DNA from: Astropecten irregularis
Lineage: Eukaryota > Echinodermata > Asteroidea > Paxillosida > Astropectinidae
Direction: 5' to 3'
DNA length: 64,000 bases
Assembly (NCBI GenBank): GCA_963971285.1
Contig: OZ020252.1
Location: forward strand, 12,437,662-12,501,661
The stretch's first letter is position 1; the number at the start of each line of letters is the position of its first letter. This document shows positions 46,812 to 57,737 of this stretch, in pieces. Below the pieces are notes generated by a model. That model made no database searches. It saw only the letters and a list, made by a program, of their open reading frames with translations, and was not told the DNA's origin. The position numbers and the translations under genes were made by a program.

Positions 46812-47013
46812 ATAATTTTTGATCTTTTAAAGATCAAAAATAAAAGAGAAAAGACTTAAGAAATACTGTGGGCGTTTTTCACCGTTTTCTCAAAAAACGG
46901 GCACAGTGTGGGACTGAAATTTTCTCAGATGACTGTTACTTTATCTTTCTTGATATTTTTGCCCATTTATCTGCATTTCTTTAACAAACACCAAAGTATG
47001 ATATTACCTTTAA
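46812..47013. repeat. FB1 right half
   Basis: Runs from the central GATCTTTTAAAGATC palindrome to the terminus TATGATATTACCTTTAA. Confidence 0.65.
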
Positions 47014-47024
47014 GAAATAGAAAT

Positions 47025-47262
47025 TAAAATATTTTGGACACATCGTCAGAAAAGGCAGCCCACAAAGACTAATTTCTAGAAGGGAAAATAAATGGAAAGC
47101 GAAGAGGACTTGAAAGATCAAGAACGCAGTGGATGGACATCAAGGAATGGGTACATACAGGTTACAGTGACTGTATAAGACTGAATCACAAGACAGAGAA
47201 GGATGGAGATCCATGACAGCCACTGGAAGCAGATTACACCTGATGATGATGATGATGAATAT
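47025..47262 (+). pseudogene. LINE C-terminal remnant with TGA-repeat tail
   Basis: Frames read KYFGHIVRKGSPQRLISR, then (after a shift) GKRRGLERSRTQWMDIKEWV and DREGWRSM-like residues. This order is the usual C-terminus of a group of LINE ORF2 proteins. It ends in (GAT)n at about 47240-47257. Frameshifts and stops are present. Confidence 0.6.
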
Positions 47263-49060
47263 TGATATTGTTGTGTGTGTAATCCTTATTTGTTGAAACT
47301 TAAGGAAGGAGACTTTATTTTGTTTATGATATGAATATGACATAGGGTCGTCTGTACATGTATTTATTCCTTCATTTCAGTGGAGCCAGCATAACATGGC
47401 CACCAACACTACTACCAATAATTCGCCACCATTATGTCACTGTGACCTCGTCTAGTCACCCATAGTCAACGTCATTAACGACAATGTATTATAATATGAG
47501 ATATTGAGAAATGAGAAATGGTGCGTTTCATTGCGGAGTTCATCACTAGCCAACTTTAGTCGCATGGAGGCTAATGAACAGAAGAGTATCCAGCTTTGTC
47601 AGTCGGGGCGGGGGGGGGGGGGGGCTATCGTCTTTCCCCCTCTCCTTTTTCGCGTCCCATTTGTTTGCTTCTCCGTACCCAGTGTGCCCCTCCCCCTTGA
47701 GAGGTCTAAAGGTAAAGAGGGATCCCCATCGAAACCGAGGCTCTCTGTGGTAAACTTCGGCCGCGGCGGCTTTAGACACAGACACGTGTTGCACGAACAC
47801 CATGCACACTCATAGTTCAAGCAGGCCTACAACTACAAGTTGGCATGCTTCACTCTAACAGACCGTGAAGGTACATTGTATTTACATGTACCTACATGTC
47901 TGAGAAGCGGATACAGATAGCCTCGTTATCGAAAGCGGAAGTGCGTAGATCGATTCTAAATCGATCGTATTTGAAATCCCTTTATAACGAGGACTGTATG
48001 GAGCCGTATACAACCAGATTTATGCAAGGATTCTCTAGGGGTGCACCCCAGTAAATAGGTCCAAATATCTTGTATACCCTCAAATTTTTTTTTATAAAAT
48101 CTTTTGCTGGGCCCTACATGGGAAGTCTTGTACAGAAAATGGATGGAACTTGGTCACCAGAGTTTGGACTTTCAACTTTGAACTGTTTGAATGAAATCAG
48201 GCTCTAAACTCGCTCTACTTTGGCCTGTAGGGGAGGGGTACATTTTTTTAGTCTGGCACCAGTCAACATGGCCGTTTTCAGGGTATTTTACTTTGGATGG
48301 ACTTTTCTCAAAAAGTCAATGGTCACCCTATAAAAGCTCGAAAGGAAAACAAAAATTGAAGTTTTCAGCTTCATTTTGGTGTATAGCTTGATTGCCTGTG
48401 AGACTTCTGAGTATTTTTTTTGTGCACCCCAGTAAATTATTTCCCATTGGCTTCCATGCTAAATGGCAATTTTTTTTTTAAATACTCAGAAGTCTAACAG
48501 GCTGGGCATAGAGTCTAGCTGGGCGTGGTATAACGCGCCCTCTACGGTGATCAGCAAAGATAGGGCCACAACATTAGTCGTATACCGTGTGCATTTGTTC
48601 CCTCACGGTCATTGACGCGTACAATGTGCACATACTTCACTGTGCAGTACATCAAAGCGAACAACATATACCTTACGCCGTCTGAGAAATAAATTATGTA
48701 ATCAGCTGAATCCACGGGAGGTGTTTTGGACGGAAAGAGGTCTTCCTGAGATACTGGGAACCGGAAGCTTCCGTAGTCTACAGCAACGTGTGTCATTCGG
48801 AAACTTGGATGGCCACTGTAAGCTTCCGTAGTAATCGGTGGTCAAGTTCGCGTAACTTAAAAGTAGTCGATCGAACACTTTACTAAGTAAACTTACTGTG
48901 ATTGATATTTTCCCAACGGTCTGAATGATAGGACAGTCACTATAATGTAGCTTCATCTGTTCAAAATCAGTTCAAAATACAAAATAATAAACGTTAAGGT
49001 TTCGCTACCAAGGCTACAGATCAACAAAAGCTTAATTATTGAACAAAACGAGTAAAATCT
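47263..49060. other. No gene seen; repeat fragments
   Basis: A G run lies at 47611-47624. The string GTGCACCCCAGTAAAT occurs at both 48050 and 48422; between 48400 and 48500 AGACTTCTGAGTATTT and AAATACTCAGAAGTCT form an inverted pair. Confidence 0.45.
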
Positions 49061-49069
49061 GCCTAGTAG

Positions 49070-49270
49070 CAGTGGCGTCGCCAAGGGGGGGGGGGGCCAG
49101 GGGGGGGGGCACGTGCCCCCCCTGGAAAACCTCGTGCCCCCCCCGCGTGCCCCCCATTTGAGATTTGGGTTGGTGAAAAAAAATATAATATATATTGTAG
49201 CGGTGCCCCCCAACAATTGCTAGTGCCCCCCTTGTGCCCCCCCAGACTCAAAAGTCTGGTGACGCCACTG
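49070..49270. mobile_element. hAT-type MITE with 8-bp TSD
   Basis: Ends CAGTGGCGTCGCC and GGTGACGCCACTG are inverted repeats with one mismatch. TSD CCTAGTAG occurs at 49062-49069 and 49271-49278. Its G/C-run interior resembles the element at 1823-2065, and both share CAGTGGCG termini. Confidence 0.85.
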
Positions 49271-49456
49271 CCTAGTAGTGCTATAGTGTGGATTTGTTGA
49301 TCTTCGGTAGTAGCCCAGTAGTGGGTTGTTCATGTACTGTACGCGGTGTTCGCCGCCCGTGTAAAGGTTATATCTGTCCCCCTTCAAAACGTGTCCCCCC
49401 GGACAGATTCAGCCAGCTAAAAGTGTCTCCCCGCCGTGTTAATTATGTCCCCCCTG

Positions 49457-52400
49457 AGTTTAACCTGCCCCCCTCCATGAGGGCGCTGTTCAACGGCGAC
49501 CGGTTGGCTTTTTACTTTTCTCTTCAAAACCTTGTGTTATTTCCTCGTTTTCTTCGTTGATGAGTAATTTTTGTTCCTGCTTCCCTCGTCATGATGTCTG
49601 TAAACGTCTGGTGTATGTTGTGGATCATTGTCACTGTGATTCATTTGCTGTTACCTCTAAAATGTGAGTGTTTTGGTAACGGAAACAGGTTCATTACGTA
49701 CGAACGCAAAGTCCTGTGTCATCTCGCCACATCGGACTCGTCAAAGCTCCAGCCAACTGGCCTACCTGACTGGGTTCCACTACGAGGTACCCAAGATGGG
49801 AACAACAATGGCTCCCCGCCGAATTGCAGCCAGCGAAAGCGAGGAAAGAAAGAAGGTGTGAAGCATCGCATTCATCGCCGCGGAATTAAACTCCCCCTTC
49901 CTTTTATCACAATGGCGAATGTGAGGTCGATTAACAACAAAATCGACGAGATTAGAGGGCTCGTCAGATATAACTGCGACTTTCGGCAATCTAGCATGTT
50001 ATGTCTCACAGAGACATGGCTTGCACCTTCCATCCCCAGTGGCGTCATTGACATCGATGGCTTCCAAATCATCCGTATGGATAGATCGCAGGCTGCGACG
50101 CAGAAGTCGAAGGGCGGTGGGGTCTGCATATACATGAACGAGAACTGGTGCCGAAACTACACCATCCGATCGCAGGTATGCCAGCCCAACATTGAACTCC
50201 TGTGTGTATCATTCCGACCATTCTACCTCCCGAGAGAATTTGGCCAAGTCCATGTCCTGGTTGTGTACATCCCCCCTGACGGAGACGCGGAGAGCGCGGG
50301 AACCGTGATCTCGGACACAGTAAATACCCTAGCAACAGCATCCCCTGACGCACCGATAATGGTGCTAGGAGACTTCAACCACTGCCGCCTAGAGGATACG
50401 CTCCCTAACTTTCAGCAAGTAGTCAACTGCTCTACTCGAGGGAACAATGTTCTAGATCGCTTCTACTGTTCCATTGGAGACGCATACAAAGCGTTAACTC
50501 GTCCAAGCATCGGAAAGTCTGACCATCTTGTTGTTCATCTACTACCAAAATACAGACAGCTCATTAAAAGAGAAAAGGTTCACATAAAGAAGGTCAATGT
50601 ATGGAACAAGACTGCAACTGAAAACCTACAAACATGTTTTGATATCACAGACTGGGACCTACTAACCTCTAGTGCTTCGAGTTTAGACGAAGCGGTTGGT
50701 ATCGTAAACAGTTATATTCTTTTTTGTCAAGATTTACATATCGATCAGAAGGAGATTAAAATCTTTCCGAATCAAAAACCATGGGTAAGAAAGAATCTTA
50801 AAGATTTGTTTGGTCAGAGAAATAGGGCCTTCATAGAAAATAGAAATCAAGATCTTAAAGACATTAACTTGAATATACAGAAAGAAATCGGTAAAGCCAA
50901 AGACAGATATAAACATAAGCTTGAAAACAAATTCAGGTCAAAAAACACTCGTGATGCCTGGAAATGCATGCAAGAAATGACTGGATATAAACAGAAATCA
51001 AAATCTCCTGTAGTCATGAACTCGGTTTATGATAAGGCCAATGAGTACAATAGATTTTATGCAAGGTTTGATGATAAATGTTTTTACGATGAAATTAACA
51101 CAACTGTGAGTGATCTGGAATGTTTGAATGATACCCCTATTGAATGCCATTTTGCAGATGTATGTAAATATTTTACCCGCATTAATCCTAGAAAATCCAT
51201 GGGACCTGACAGTATCTGCGGGAAAGTGCTGAAAACATGTGCATGGCAACTAGCCGTTCCATTTACGAGACTGTTTCAAGAGTCACTGAATCAAAACTGT
51301 GTTCCTAAATGCTGGAAAACCTCCACGGTCATCCCAGCAGCGAAGACACCCAGAGCCTCTGAGCTCAATGATTATCGGCCCATATCCCTCACTTCTCTAG
51401 TTATGAAAACATTTGAACGATTGATTCTCCAGAAGCACTTACTCCCACAAATACTGCCACTCATAGACTCACATCAATTTGCCTACCAACCAAAGAAGTC
51501 TGTTAATGATGCCATCTTACTCTTAGTTCACACAATTGCCCAACATGTTGACAAGCTCGGTCATTATGTTCGCACTACTTTTGTTGATTTCTCATCAGCC
51601 TTTAATACAATTCAACCCCACTTATTGATGGAAAAACTTAGTAAGATGAATGTCAAACCTTCACTAATATTGTGGATGCATGCCTTCTTGACCGACCGAA
51701 TTCAAAGGGTTCAATTACATAATGTGCTATCTGACTTTGTAACAACCAACACTGGGTCTCCACAGGGGTGTGTGCTTTCTGCACCATTATTCATTCTTTA
51801 TACTAATGATTGTATTTCATCTTCTGATAATGTATCTATTGTAAAATATGCCGATGACACGGCTATTATTGGTTTGATTTCAAGAAACAATGAACACAAT
51901 TATCGCCACGAATTGCATGTTTTTGAAAAATGGTGTGATGAAAACTTCCTAGCCTTGAATACAACTAAAACTAAAGAGATGATTACTGATTTCCGTTCGC
52001 ATAAAGATAATCCTACAAATCCTGTAACAATGAAGGGCAATAATATAGAAATTGTGGACAGTTTTAAGTACTTGGGAACCATTATCGACAATAAATTATC
52101 ATGGATCGACCAATGTCAGGCTGTTTATGCGAAAGCACAACAGCGTATGTACTTTTTGAGAAAGATGTATTCGTTCCACGTAGACAAGACTATCCTTAGG
52201 TTATTTTATAAATCAGTAATCGAAAGCGTCATTCTGTTCAGTTGTGTAGTCTGGTCTGGTGCCTGCAGGAAGGTAGATCTGGATAAACTGAATAGAATCC
52301 CCAGACATGCGCAGAAAATGATAGGTGAAAAGTCAAACCTAAATGAGGCATACACACTTCTGATCCTGAAACAGGCGGAAGCCATATGGAAAAATCCCAA

Positions 52401-52779
52401 TCACCCTCTCCATTCTTACTATACAATGATGCGATCAGGAAAACGCTTTCGTTCCATTCGAGCTCGTACAGGTCGTTTTGGGAATACTTTCATTCCACTC
52501 TCAATCCGGGAAACAAATAAACTGAAGTAACCATTAATCTTGCATTTATTTACAGTCAGATGTCCGATAATGTACTTAGGTTTTGTATCTACTTAATATA
52601 ATTATGTGTTTCGTAATTGTCTTTTTGGATCTCTTAATGCTCTTTCTTAATTATTATTGTCGTATTTATTTAAACACTATTTTTGTATTTGTTATACTTT
52701 TGTAAGCCAACGAAGAGAATTTCCTATTTTGGACCAATAAATGAATGAATGAATGAATGAATGAATGAATGAATGAAAT
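49457..52779 (+). mobile_element. L2/CR1-like LINE insertion with (TGAA)n tail
   Basis: The element comprises the 979-aa ORF, a 200-bp 3' UTR and a 3' tail of about ten TGAA/ATGA repeats (52738-52779). The 5' end is uncertain. Strings of the form tgtccccccctg occur just before 49457 and just after the tail (about 52780), and could be a target-site duplication in a C-rich target, but their low complexity makes this weak. Upstream of the ORF, 49480-49590 reads as a short 5' UTR. Confidence 0.7.
49591..52530 (+). CDS. LINE ORF2: AP-like endonuclease plus reverse transcriptase (979 aa, intact), L2/CR1-like
   Basis: Enzyme of a non-LTR retrotransposon: it nicks the target and reverse-transcribes its own RNA there. 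The endonuclease spans about residues 103-318 with N110 (ITMANVRS), E141 (LTETWL), YIPPD (226-230), GDFN (260-263) and SDH (310-312). The reverse transcriptase follows with LNDYRPISLTS, motif A FVDFSSAF (catalytic D666), motif B TGSPQGCVLSAPLF and motif C YADD (753-756). No stop or frameshift interrupts it. The style of the RT and the TGAA-repeat tail suggest the L2/CR1 group, but a tree is needed. No ORF1 is visible upstream. The first 25 residues (MWSV-like start, WCMLWIIVTVIHLLLPL core) are strongly hydrophobic, like a signal sequence. Host fate: probably a recent, possibly active insertion. Confidence 0.93.
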   Translation: MMSVNVWCMLWIIVTVIHLLLPLKCECFGNGNRFITYERKVLCHLATSDSSKLQPTGLPDWVPLRGTQDGNNNGSPPNCSQRKRGKKEGVKHRIHRRGIKLPLPFITMANVRSINNKIDEIRGLVRYNCDFRQSSMLCLTETWLAPSIPSGVIDIDGFQIIRMDRSQAATQKSKGGGVCIYMNENWCRNYTIRSQVCQPNIELLCVSFRPFYLPREFGQVHVLVVYIPPDGDAESAGTVISDTVNTLATASPDAPIMVLGDFNHCRLEDTLPNFQQVVNCSTRGNNVLDRFYCSIGDAYKALTRPSIGKSDHLVVHLLPKYRQLIKREKVHIKKVNVWNKTATENLQTCFDITDWDLLTSSASSLDEAVGIVNSYILFCQDLHIDQKEIKIFPNQKPWVRKNLKDLFGQRNRAFIENRNQDLKDINLNIQKEIGKAKDRYKHKLENKFRSKNTRDAWKCMQEMTGYKQKSKSPVVMNSVYDKANEYNRFYARFDDKCFYDEINTTVSDLECLNDTPIECHFADVCKYFTRINPRKSMGPDSICGKVLKTCAWQLAVPFTRLFQESLNQNCVPKCWKTSTVIPAAKTPRASELNDYRPISLTSLVMKTFERLILQKHLLPQILPLIDSHQFAYQPKKSVNDAILLLVHTIAQHVDKLGHYVRTTFVDFSSAFNTIQPHLLMEKLSKMNVKPSLILWMHAFLTDRIQRVQLHNVLSDFVTTNTGSPQGCVLSAPLFILYTNDCISSSDNVSIVKYADDTAIIGLISRNNEHNYRHELHVFEKWCDENFLALNTTKTKEMITDFRSHKDNPTNPVTMKGNNIEIVDSFKYLGTIIDNKLSWIDQCQAVYAKAQQRMYFLRKMYSFHVDKTILRLFYKSVIESVILFSCVVWSGACRKVDLDKLNRIPRHAQKMIGEKSNLNEAYTLLILKQAEAIWKNPNHPLHSYYTMMRSGKRFRSIRARTGRFGNTFIPLSIRETNKLK

Positions 52780-52789
52780 TTGTGTCCCC

Positions 52790-54977
52790 CCCCTGGTTGT
52801 TCATGGATAATGTGATATTCCCGTGCTATTAAATGAATTAAACCATAATTAGATATGCATTTTGACTGCTTTTTAACCTTTGATTGAAATAAAATTCACG
52901 TGGGTACACCTGAAGGTGAGAAAAGTCATGACAACGACTGAGTCGTGTCTAGTTTCAAAGCGTGTATCCGTATAACCATAACGTATCGTACGCTTATTTT
53001 GTGCAGTCTCCATGGTACATGTACAGACATGAGCAAACGGCCCTTCATGCTCTAACACACGATACGTGATTGCACATAAACAAAATGCTCGCATGCAATC
53101 GTTTTAATCACGAAGCCCACATGGTTTTGTCATAAGGTGCTTGGATGGCGTGTGGGGAGAAAGGAAACCAGCGGAACTAACATGATTTATAGTAGTGAAA
53201 ATAGCTAACTGACATTCCAACTGAGAAGAACAGGCTGGGGTGTTCCTCTGCCTCTATTCTACCTGCATGCTTGTATTAAGCAGTCAGAAAATATCAATCA
53301 ATTTATACAAAATCATGCCAGTGGAACGTTAGCAAAGAATGAAGCAGGAGGGGAATGAAAAGAACTTGATTCCGGTGATTATGATGAGCCCTTTGTTTGT
53401 ATCCTTTTATGGGGGGGGGGACACAAACTGCATATTTTCTGTGCTTTTTGTAGCACATCATGAGATAATTTAGTCACGGGATTTTGACTTCTTCAAATCA
53501 AGATGACGACAGCCTCAGCTAATTTATCACGTGATGACGACATCCTATTAAAACCAAGATGACTCCTTCAGCCTTATTTACTTTAGTGTTTTAATTTATT
53601 AATGATGTCAAACAAATGAAATTCAAGTATATAATGCCATAATAGTATTCGTATTCATAAAAGTATGATTGGACCAATTAAAACGATGTTCAGTGCTTTT
53701 CCCAGCTAACTTTTGTCACCATTTTGATGCATTCGGGCCTAATTTCATTATGGCTCTTCGGAAAGTTACCCTGAGCATAGAATTGACGCTTACACTCACA
53801 GAAAAATGAATTAAAATTTAACTTAATCCTATAAATCCTTTTTCATGGATTAGCAAGGAATTTTCAGTTGTATGACTATATAGATGAAGTTCATGTAACT
53901 AAGGATTTTCTGCATGCTCGGCTAGCATAAATTCAGCACTAGCCCTGTTAGTGTGTGAGTAGAATGGGGATCGTTGCAGAGTCATGAAATAAGGCCCTGA
54001 TTTATATTTCCTATGAATTAATTAGTAAATTACATTGACAGTACTGTTGTGTATTAAACAAAAATAATGTAAAATTGAAGTTTTGTGTTGCCTAGTATTT
54101 CTAATGTGTACGTGTGACATGATTCAAACACTGTTATGTAATTCTTTTTAATTCCAAGCTCAGAATTAATTTCCAGGCCTGAGGCTTAAGGCCCCAAACT
54201 TCTTCGACATATCAATATAATTTTGATGAAGGGGAATCAGCAGTGAAAAATAAAATAGTACGGTAGGCCTAATCAACATTTATATATGACCTCACATGTA
54301 ATTTCCCAACACTATCATCAGCAGCGCCGAGATAAAACCATGAATCGAGAGAGTAAAACTAATAAAGATTCATGCTAAACAACAAAATAGCCCTCTCCGA
54401 TTACGTGAGTATCGTGGACTTGGGAGCTATGTTGCAGCATTTCAACCGCGAATAATGCGCCTAGTCCAAGCAGTTACAATGTATTACAACAATGTACATG
54501 TACATTACTATACTATCCCAATATACTATGGCCGATCACGCACAGCCGATCCGCGATCCGACCACGTATAGAAATCTACAGTTCATCATCTTTGACGTGA
54601 TCTAAAAGAGCATTAAAATTCATCCTTCTACGCACCCTGCCCTAAAACAATGTCAAATGCACTAACGTAGTCTGGGTGGCAGACTGGTTACGTATCACGA
54701 GGTGGGGGACCAATCTAACCGGGGGACACAATTATCCTTTGGAGGGGGACAGATATAATCTGATGGGGACAGATTCATCCATGTGAACGTGTCCCCACGG
54801 ACAGCTGTATATGGCCGCAACGGCGTAAATTTGTCCGCGCGGACTCGTTTTGAGGGGGGACAGAAATAACCTCTACACCACAGACATTATTTATGTCTAT
54901 GCTCTACACCCGCAGTGAACAGTAGTAGTGCGCCCTCTTACGGCTTGATATTGCTCACCTCATCAGCCGCATTTTGG
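52790..54977. other. No gene seen
   Basis: AT-rich, with a G run at 53410-53420 and motifs shared with 45690-45970. A 30-bp string around ATTCCAACTGAGAAGAACAG is shared by 2628 and 53213. Confidence 0.4.
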
Positions 54978-54986
54978 GGACGTTGT

Positions 54987-55117
54987 TAGCCTTGGTCAAG
55001 GCGTTATCGTATTCGTACCATGTGCATTATTGTTCACAGCGCTCCCGATCCCATCGGGAATGGGCTGTGAACAATAATGCACATGGTACGAATACGATAA
55101 CGCCTTGACCAAGGCTA
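54987..55117. mobile_element. 131-bp perfect palindromic MITE with 9-bp TSD
   Basis: Arms 54987-55040 and 55064-55117 are exact complements over 54 bp (outer end TAGCCTTGGTCAAGGCG), with a 23-nt loop that holds its own CCGAT/ATCGG pair. GGACGTTGT flanks both sides (54978-54986 and 55118-55126). Confidence 0.92.
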
Positions 55118-55317
55118 GGACGTTGTAGGCATCTACATCACTAGCACTGGAGCCTGGAGGCGTCGCCTTTGTCAATGTTAAATCATGTGTTTAATCACTC
55201 CAGGGTTAAATGGGCCGGTTTGGTGATCACATAAGTTATTTGAATAATCTATTAGCCCAACATTCCTGCAAAATAACCATTTGTTTGTAAAGTTTGTAAA
55301 GGCTAATAAAACTGGTT

Positions 55318-56070
55318 ATGGTGGGGGCACATGGGGGGAGCACGTGATGGGGAAACATGGTGGCACGTACATGTAATGTGGCACACGATGGGCACGTGAT
55401 GGGGGCACATGGTGGGGGCACATGGTGGGGGAACATGGTGGCATGTAATGGGGCTCCCGATGGGCACATGATGGGGGCACATGGTGGAGGCACGTGATGG
55501 GGCACGTGATGGGGGCACATGGTGGCATGTAATGGGGCTCCCGATGGGCACATGATGGGGGCACATGGTGGGGGCACACGATGGGGGCACGTGATGGGGG
55601 AACATGGTGGCATGTAATGGGGCTCCCGATGGGCACATGATGGGGGCACATGGTGGGGGCACACGATGGGGGCACGTGATGGGGGAACATGGTGGCATGT
55701 AATGGGCTCCCGATGGGCACATGATGGGGGCACATGGTGGGGGCACACGATGGGGGCACGTGATGGGGGAACATGGTGGCATGTAATGGGGCTCCCGATG
55801 GGCACATGATGGGGGCACATGGTGGGGGCACACGATGGGGGCAGGTGATGGGGGCACACGATGGGGGCACGTGATGGGGGCACACGATGGGGGCACTTGA
55901 TGGGGGAACATGGTGGCTTGTAATGGGGCTCCCGATGGGCACATGATGGGGGCACATGATGGAGGATGCGTGATGGGGGCACGTGATGGGGCACGTGATG
56001 GGGGAACATGGTGGCATATAATGGGGCTCCCGATGGGCACATGATTGGGGCACATGATGGGGTACATAGT
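55318..56070. repeat. GC-rich minisatellite, ~13-bp unit in ~85-bp higher-order units
   Basis: The basic unit is gatgggggcacat and variants. Higher-order units recur between copies of taatggggctcccgatgggc at 55446, 55530, 55615, 55700, 55794, 55919 and 56019. Three long minus-strand frames (245-310 codons, PPSCAPIMCPHHV-like) are open only because the repeat lacks stops. Confidence 0.9.
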
Positions 56071-56139
56071 CGCGTGGTGAAAGAATCTAGCTGCGCGATG
56101 AAAGACCTTAGCGTCTTAGCGTTTCGTGAAATCGGCCGC

Positions 56140-57135
56140 TGGAGTGTTTTTTTTTTGGGGGGGGGCAATTATAAAAAATTAGATCGGCTAACAAACCATA
56201 AATTGAAAAGAATTGGGTCGATGAGGGTTCAAACTACCATTTACACTATTGGACCAAAACTGAGAGACTCCAGCGGCCGATTTCACGAAACGCTAAGACG
56301 TGTCTTAGGAAGGGTAACTCGTCCGATGTCAGGACGCGTCCTAGGATCGATTTCACCAAAGTTAAGACGCGTTCAATGCATCTCAACTTCCATAGCAACG
56401 CGGCTGAACTCGTCTTAACTTAGGACGGGTCTGAGGGTCGTCTTATCCGCACGAACATGTACATATTAAATACTGAATAGCAACAATGCCAATGGCGCTT
56501 ACACTTCTTGCTGAGTGATAGCAACTTGGCGGGCGGGGAGCCGGAGGTAGGCCTAGCCTAGGCGAGTTAATATTCTGTGACCGGAGAAATCCACTCGATA
56601 GTTATAAAATGACGAGGAAAACGTAGAGGATATAGGTCTATTGTTAGACAGGGATTATTTCAAGATTGGCATATGAATTTGATCTCGTCGCCCATGTGAG
56701 TACGTTATTTCTGTAGACAAAAACTTTTTCGCCCGAACAACAACCAATCAGCCATCTTGAGTTTACGTACGTACTTCATTCATGTTGCGCGCGCATACCG
56801 CGAGCATAAAACTACGGCTGTTGCATGCACTCGCTCCAATTGAATCAAGTAAACATGGTGCAGCCGTTGTATTTGGAAAGGCCATCCTCGTCCAATAAAT
56901 TACATTTTATTTATCAGCATGGCAGATTGATCTTGGCTAAGACGCGTTTGGTGAAATCGATCCTAGGACGCGTCATAGCTAAGATCGATCTTACGGCTAG
57001 GACTCGTCCTAAGTCCTGAGATCGATCCTAACATAAGAAGAGTTTCGTGAAATCGGCCGCTGTTTTTTTTTTAACTGTGAAGTTTAGGGATTATTAAATA
57101 CACAAAGTCAATGGGAGTTTATTTAGTGTGGTACT
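56140..57135 (-). mobile_element. MITE family 'GTGCACC' copy, reverse, interrupted
   Basis: 56160-56270 and 57069-57135 match the reverse complement of the copy at 57247-57733. The palindromic element at 56272-57063 splits it. Confidence 0.65.
56272..57063. mobile_element. Fold-back element with CAGCGGCCGATTTCACGAAA ends
   Basis: Terminal CAGCGGCCGATTTCACGAAA is inverted at 57043-57062. A second inverted pair, GATCGATTTCACCAAAG and TTTGGTGAAATCGATC, lies inside at 56346 and 56948. Confidence 0.75.
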
Positions 57136-57144
57136 ACACCCTAT

Positions 57145-57250
57145 TTAGTGGATCGGCCGATGTTCGTAGTGCGCCCTCACGCGACTAGCGGGTTGTGATG
57201 GGCTGAATCAGTCGTTTGAGGGCGCTCTACGAACAGCGATCGATCCACTC
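57145..57250. repeat. ~100-bp imperfect hairpin
   Basis: TTCGTAGTGCGCCCTCA and TGAGGGCGCTCTACGAA, with GATCGGC/GATCGATCC outside. It separates two inverted copies of the GTGCACC family. Confidence 0.6.
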
Positions 57251-57733
57251 GGGGTGCACCACACTAAATAAACTCCCATTGACCTTAGTGTAAAATCCCT
57301 CAACTTCACAGTTCAAAAAATCCCATCCAGAAGTTTCTCAGTTGTTGGTGCAATAGTGTAAATGATAGTGTGAACTCTCATCTACCCAATTCTTTTCAAT
57401 TTTTAGATGGGTAACCGATTGGATTTTTTGCTAATTGCCCCAAGAAAAAAACACCCCCGAAATGTCCTTCTCCGTAACCGACTTGCTACGAGTTTTCATG
57501 AAGCAACCCTCCACGTTCAAGACAATGTAGGACCGGATTTTAAACCAAAATATCTCAAGTCTCCACAACAGGCTGAAGCACTCAACCCCCAGGTTGTCAT
57601 AACCAGTCAAAATTACACAATATATTAATTGCACGACCCCCCAAATTGCATCTTTAAAAAACATTTGAGGGTACACACATTATGATAATCAGCTCGGCGC
57701 ATTGATTTTTGAGCTATTTAGTGTGGTGCATCC
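57247..57733 (+). mobile_element. MITE family 'GTGCACC' copy 2
   Basis: GGGTGCACCACACTAAATAA at the start and TTTAGTGTGGTGCATCC at the end; the interior matches copy 1 at 30690. Confidence 0.75.
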
Positions 57734-57737
57734 CTCG

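Larger units (their letters stand above)
49365..54882. repeat. Inverted repeat arms flanking the LINE region
   Basis: The left arm (about 49365-49410: GGTTATATCTGTCCCCCTTC, then aaaacgtgtcccc) is repeated inverted at about 54838-54882. A TGTCCCCC/GGGGGACA theme recurs at 49440-49470, 52782-52795, 53410 and 54700-54780. This suggests a fold-back element or duplicated repeat later filled by the LINE and other DNA. Confidence 0.5.

Noticed and set aside
55236..56168. Minus-strand ORFs of 245-310 aa rich in Pro, His and Cys
   Set aside because: They are repeat artefacts of a 13-bp minisatellite, open in all three frames.
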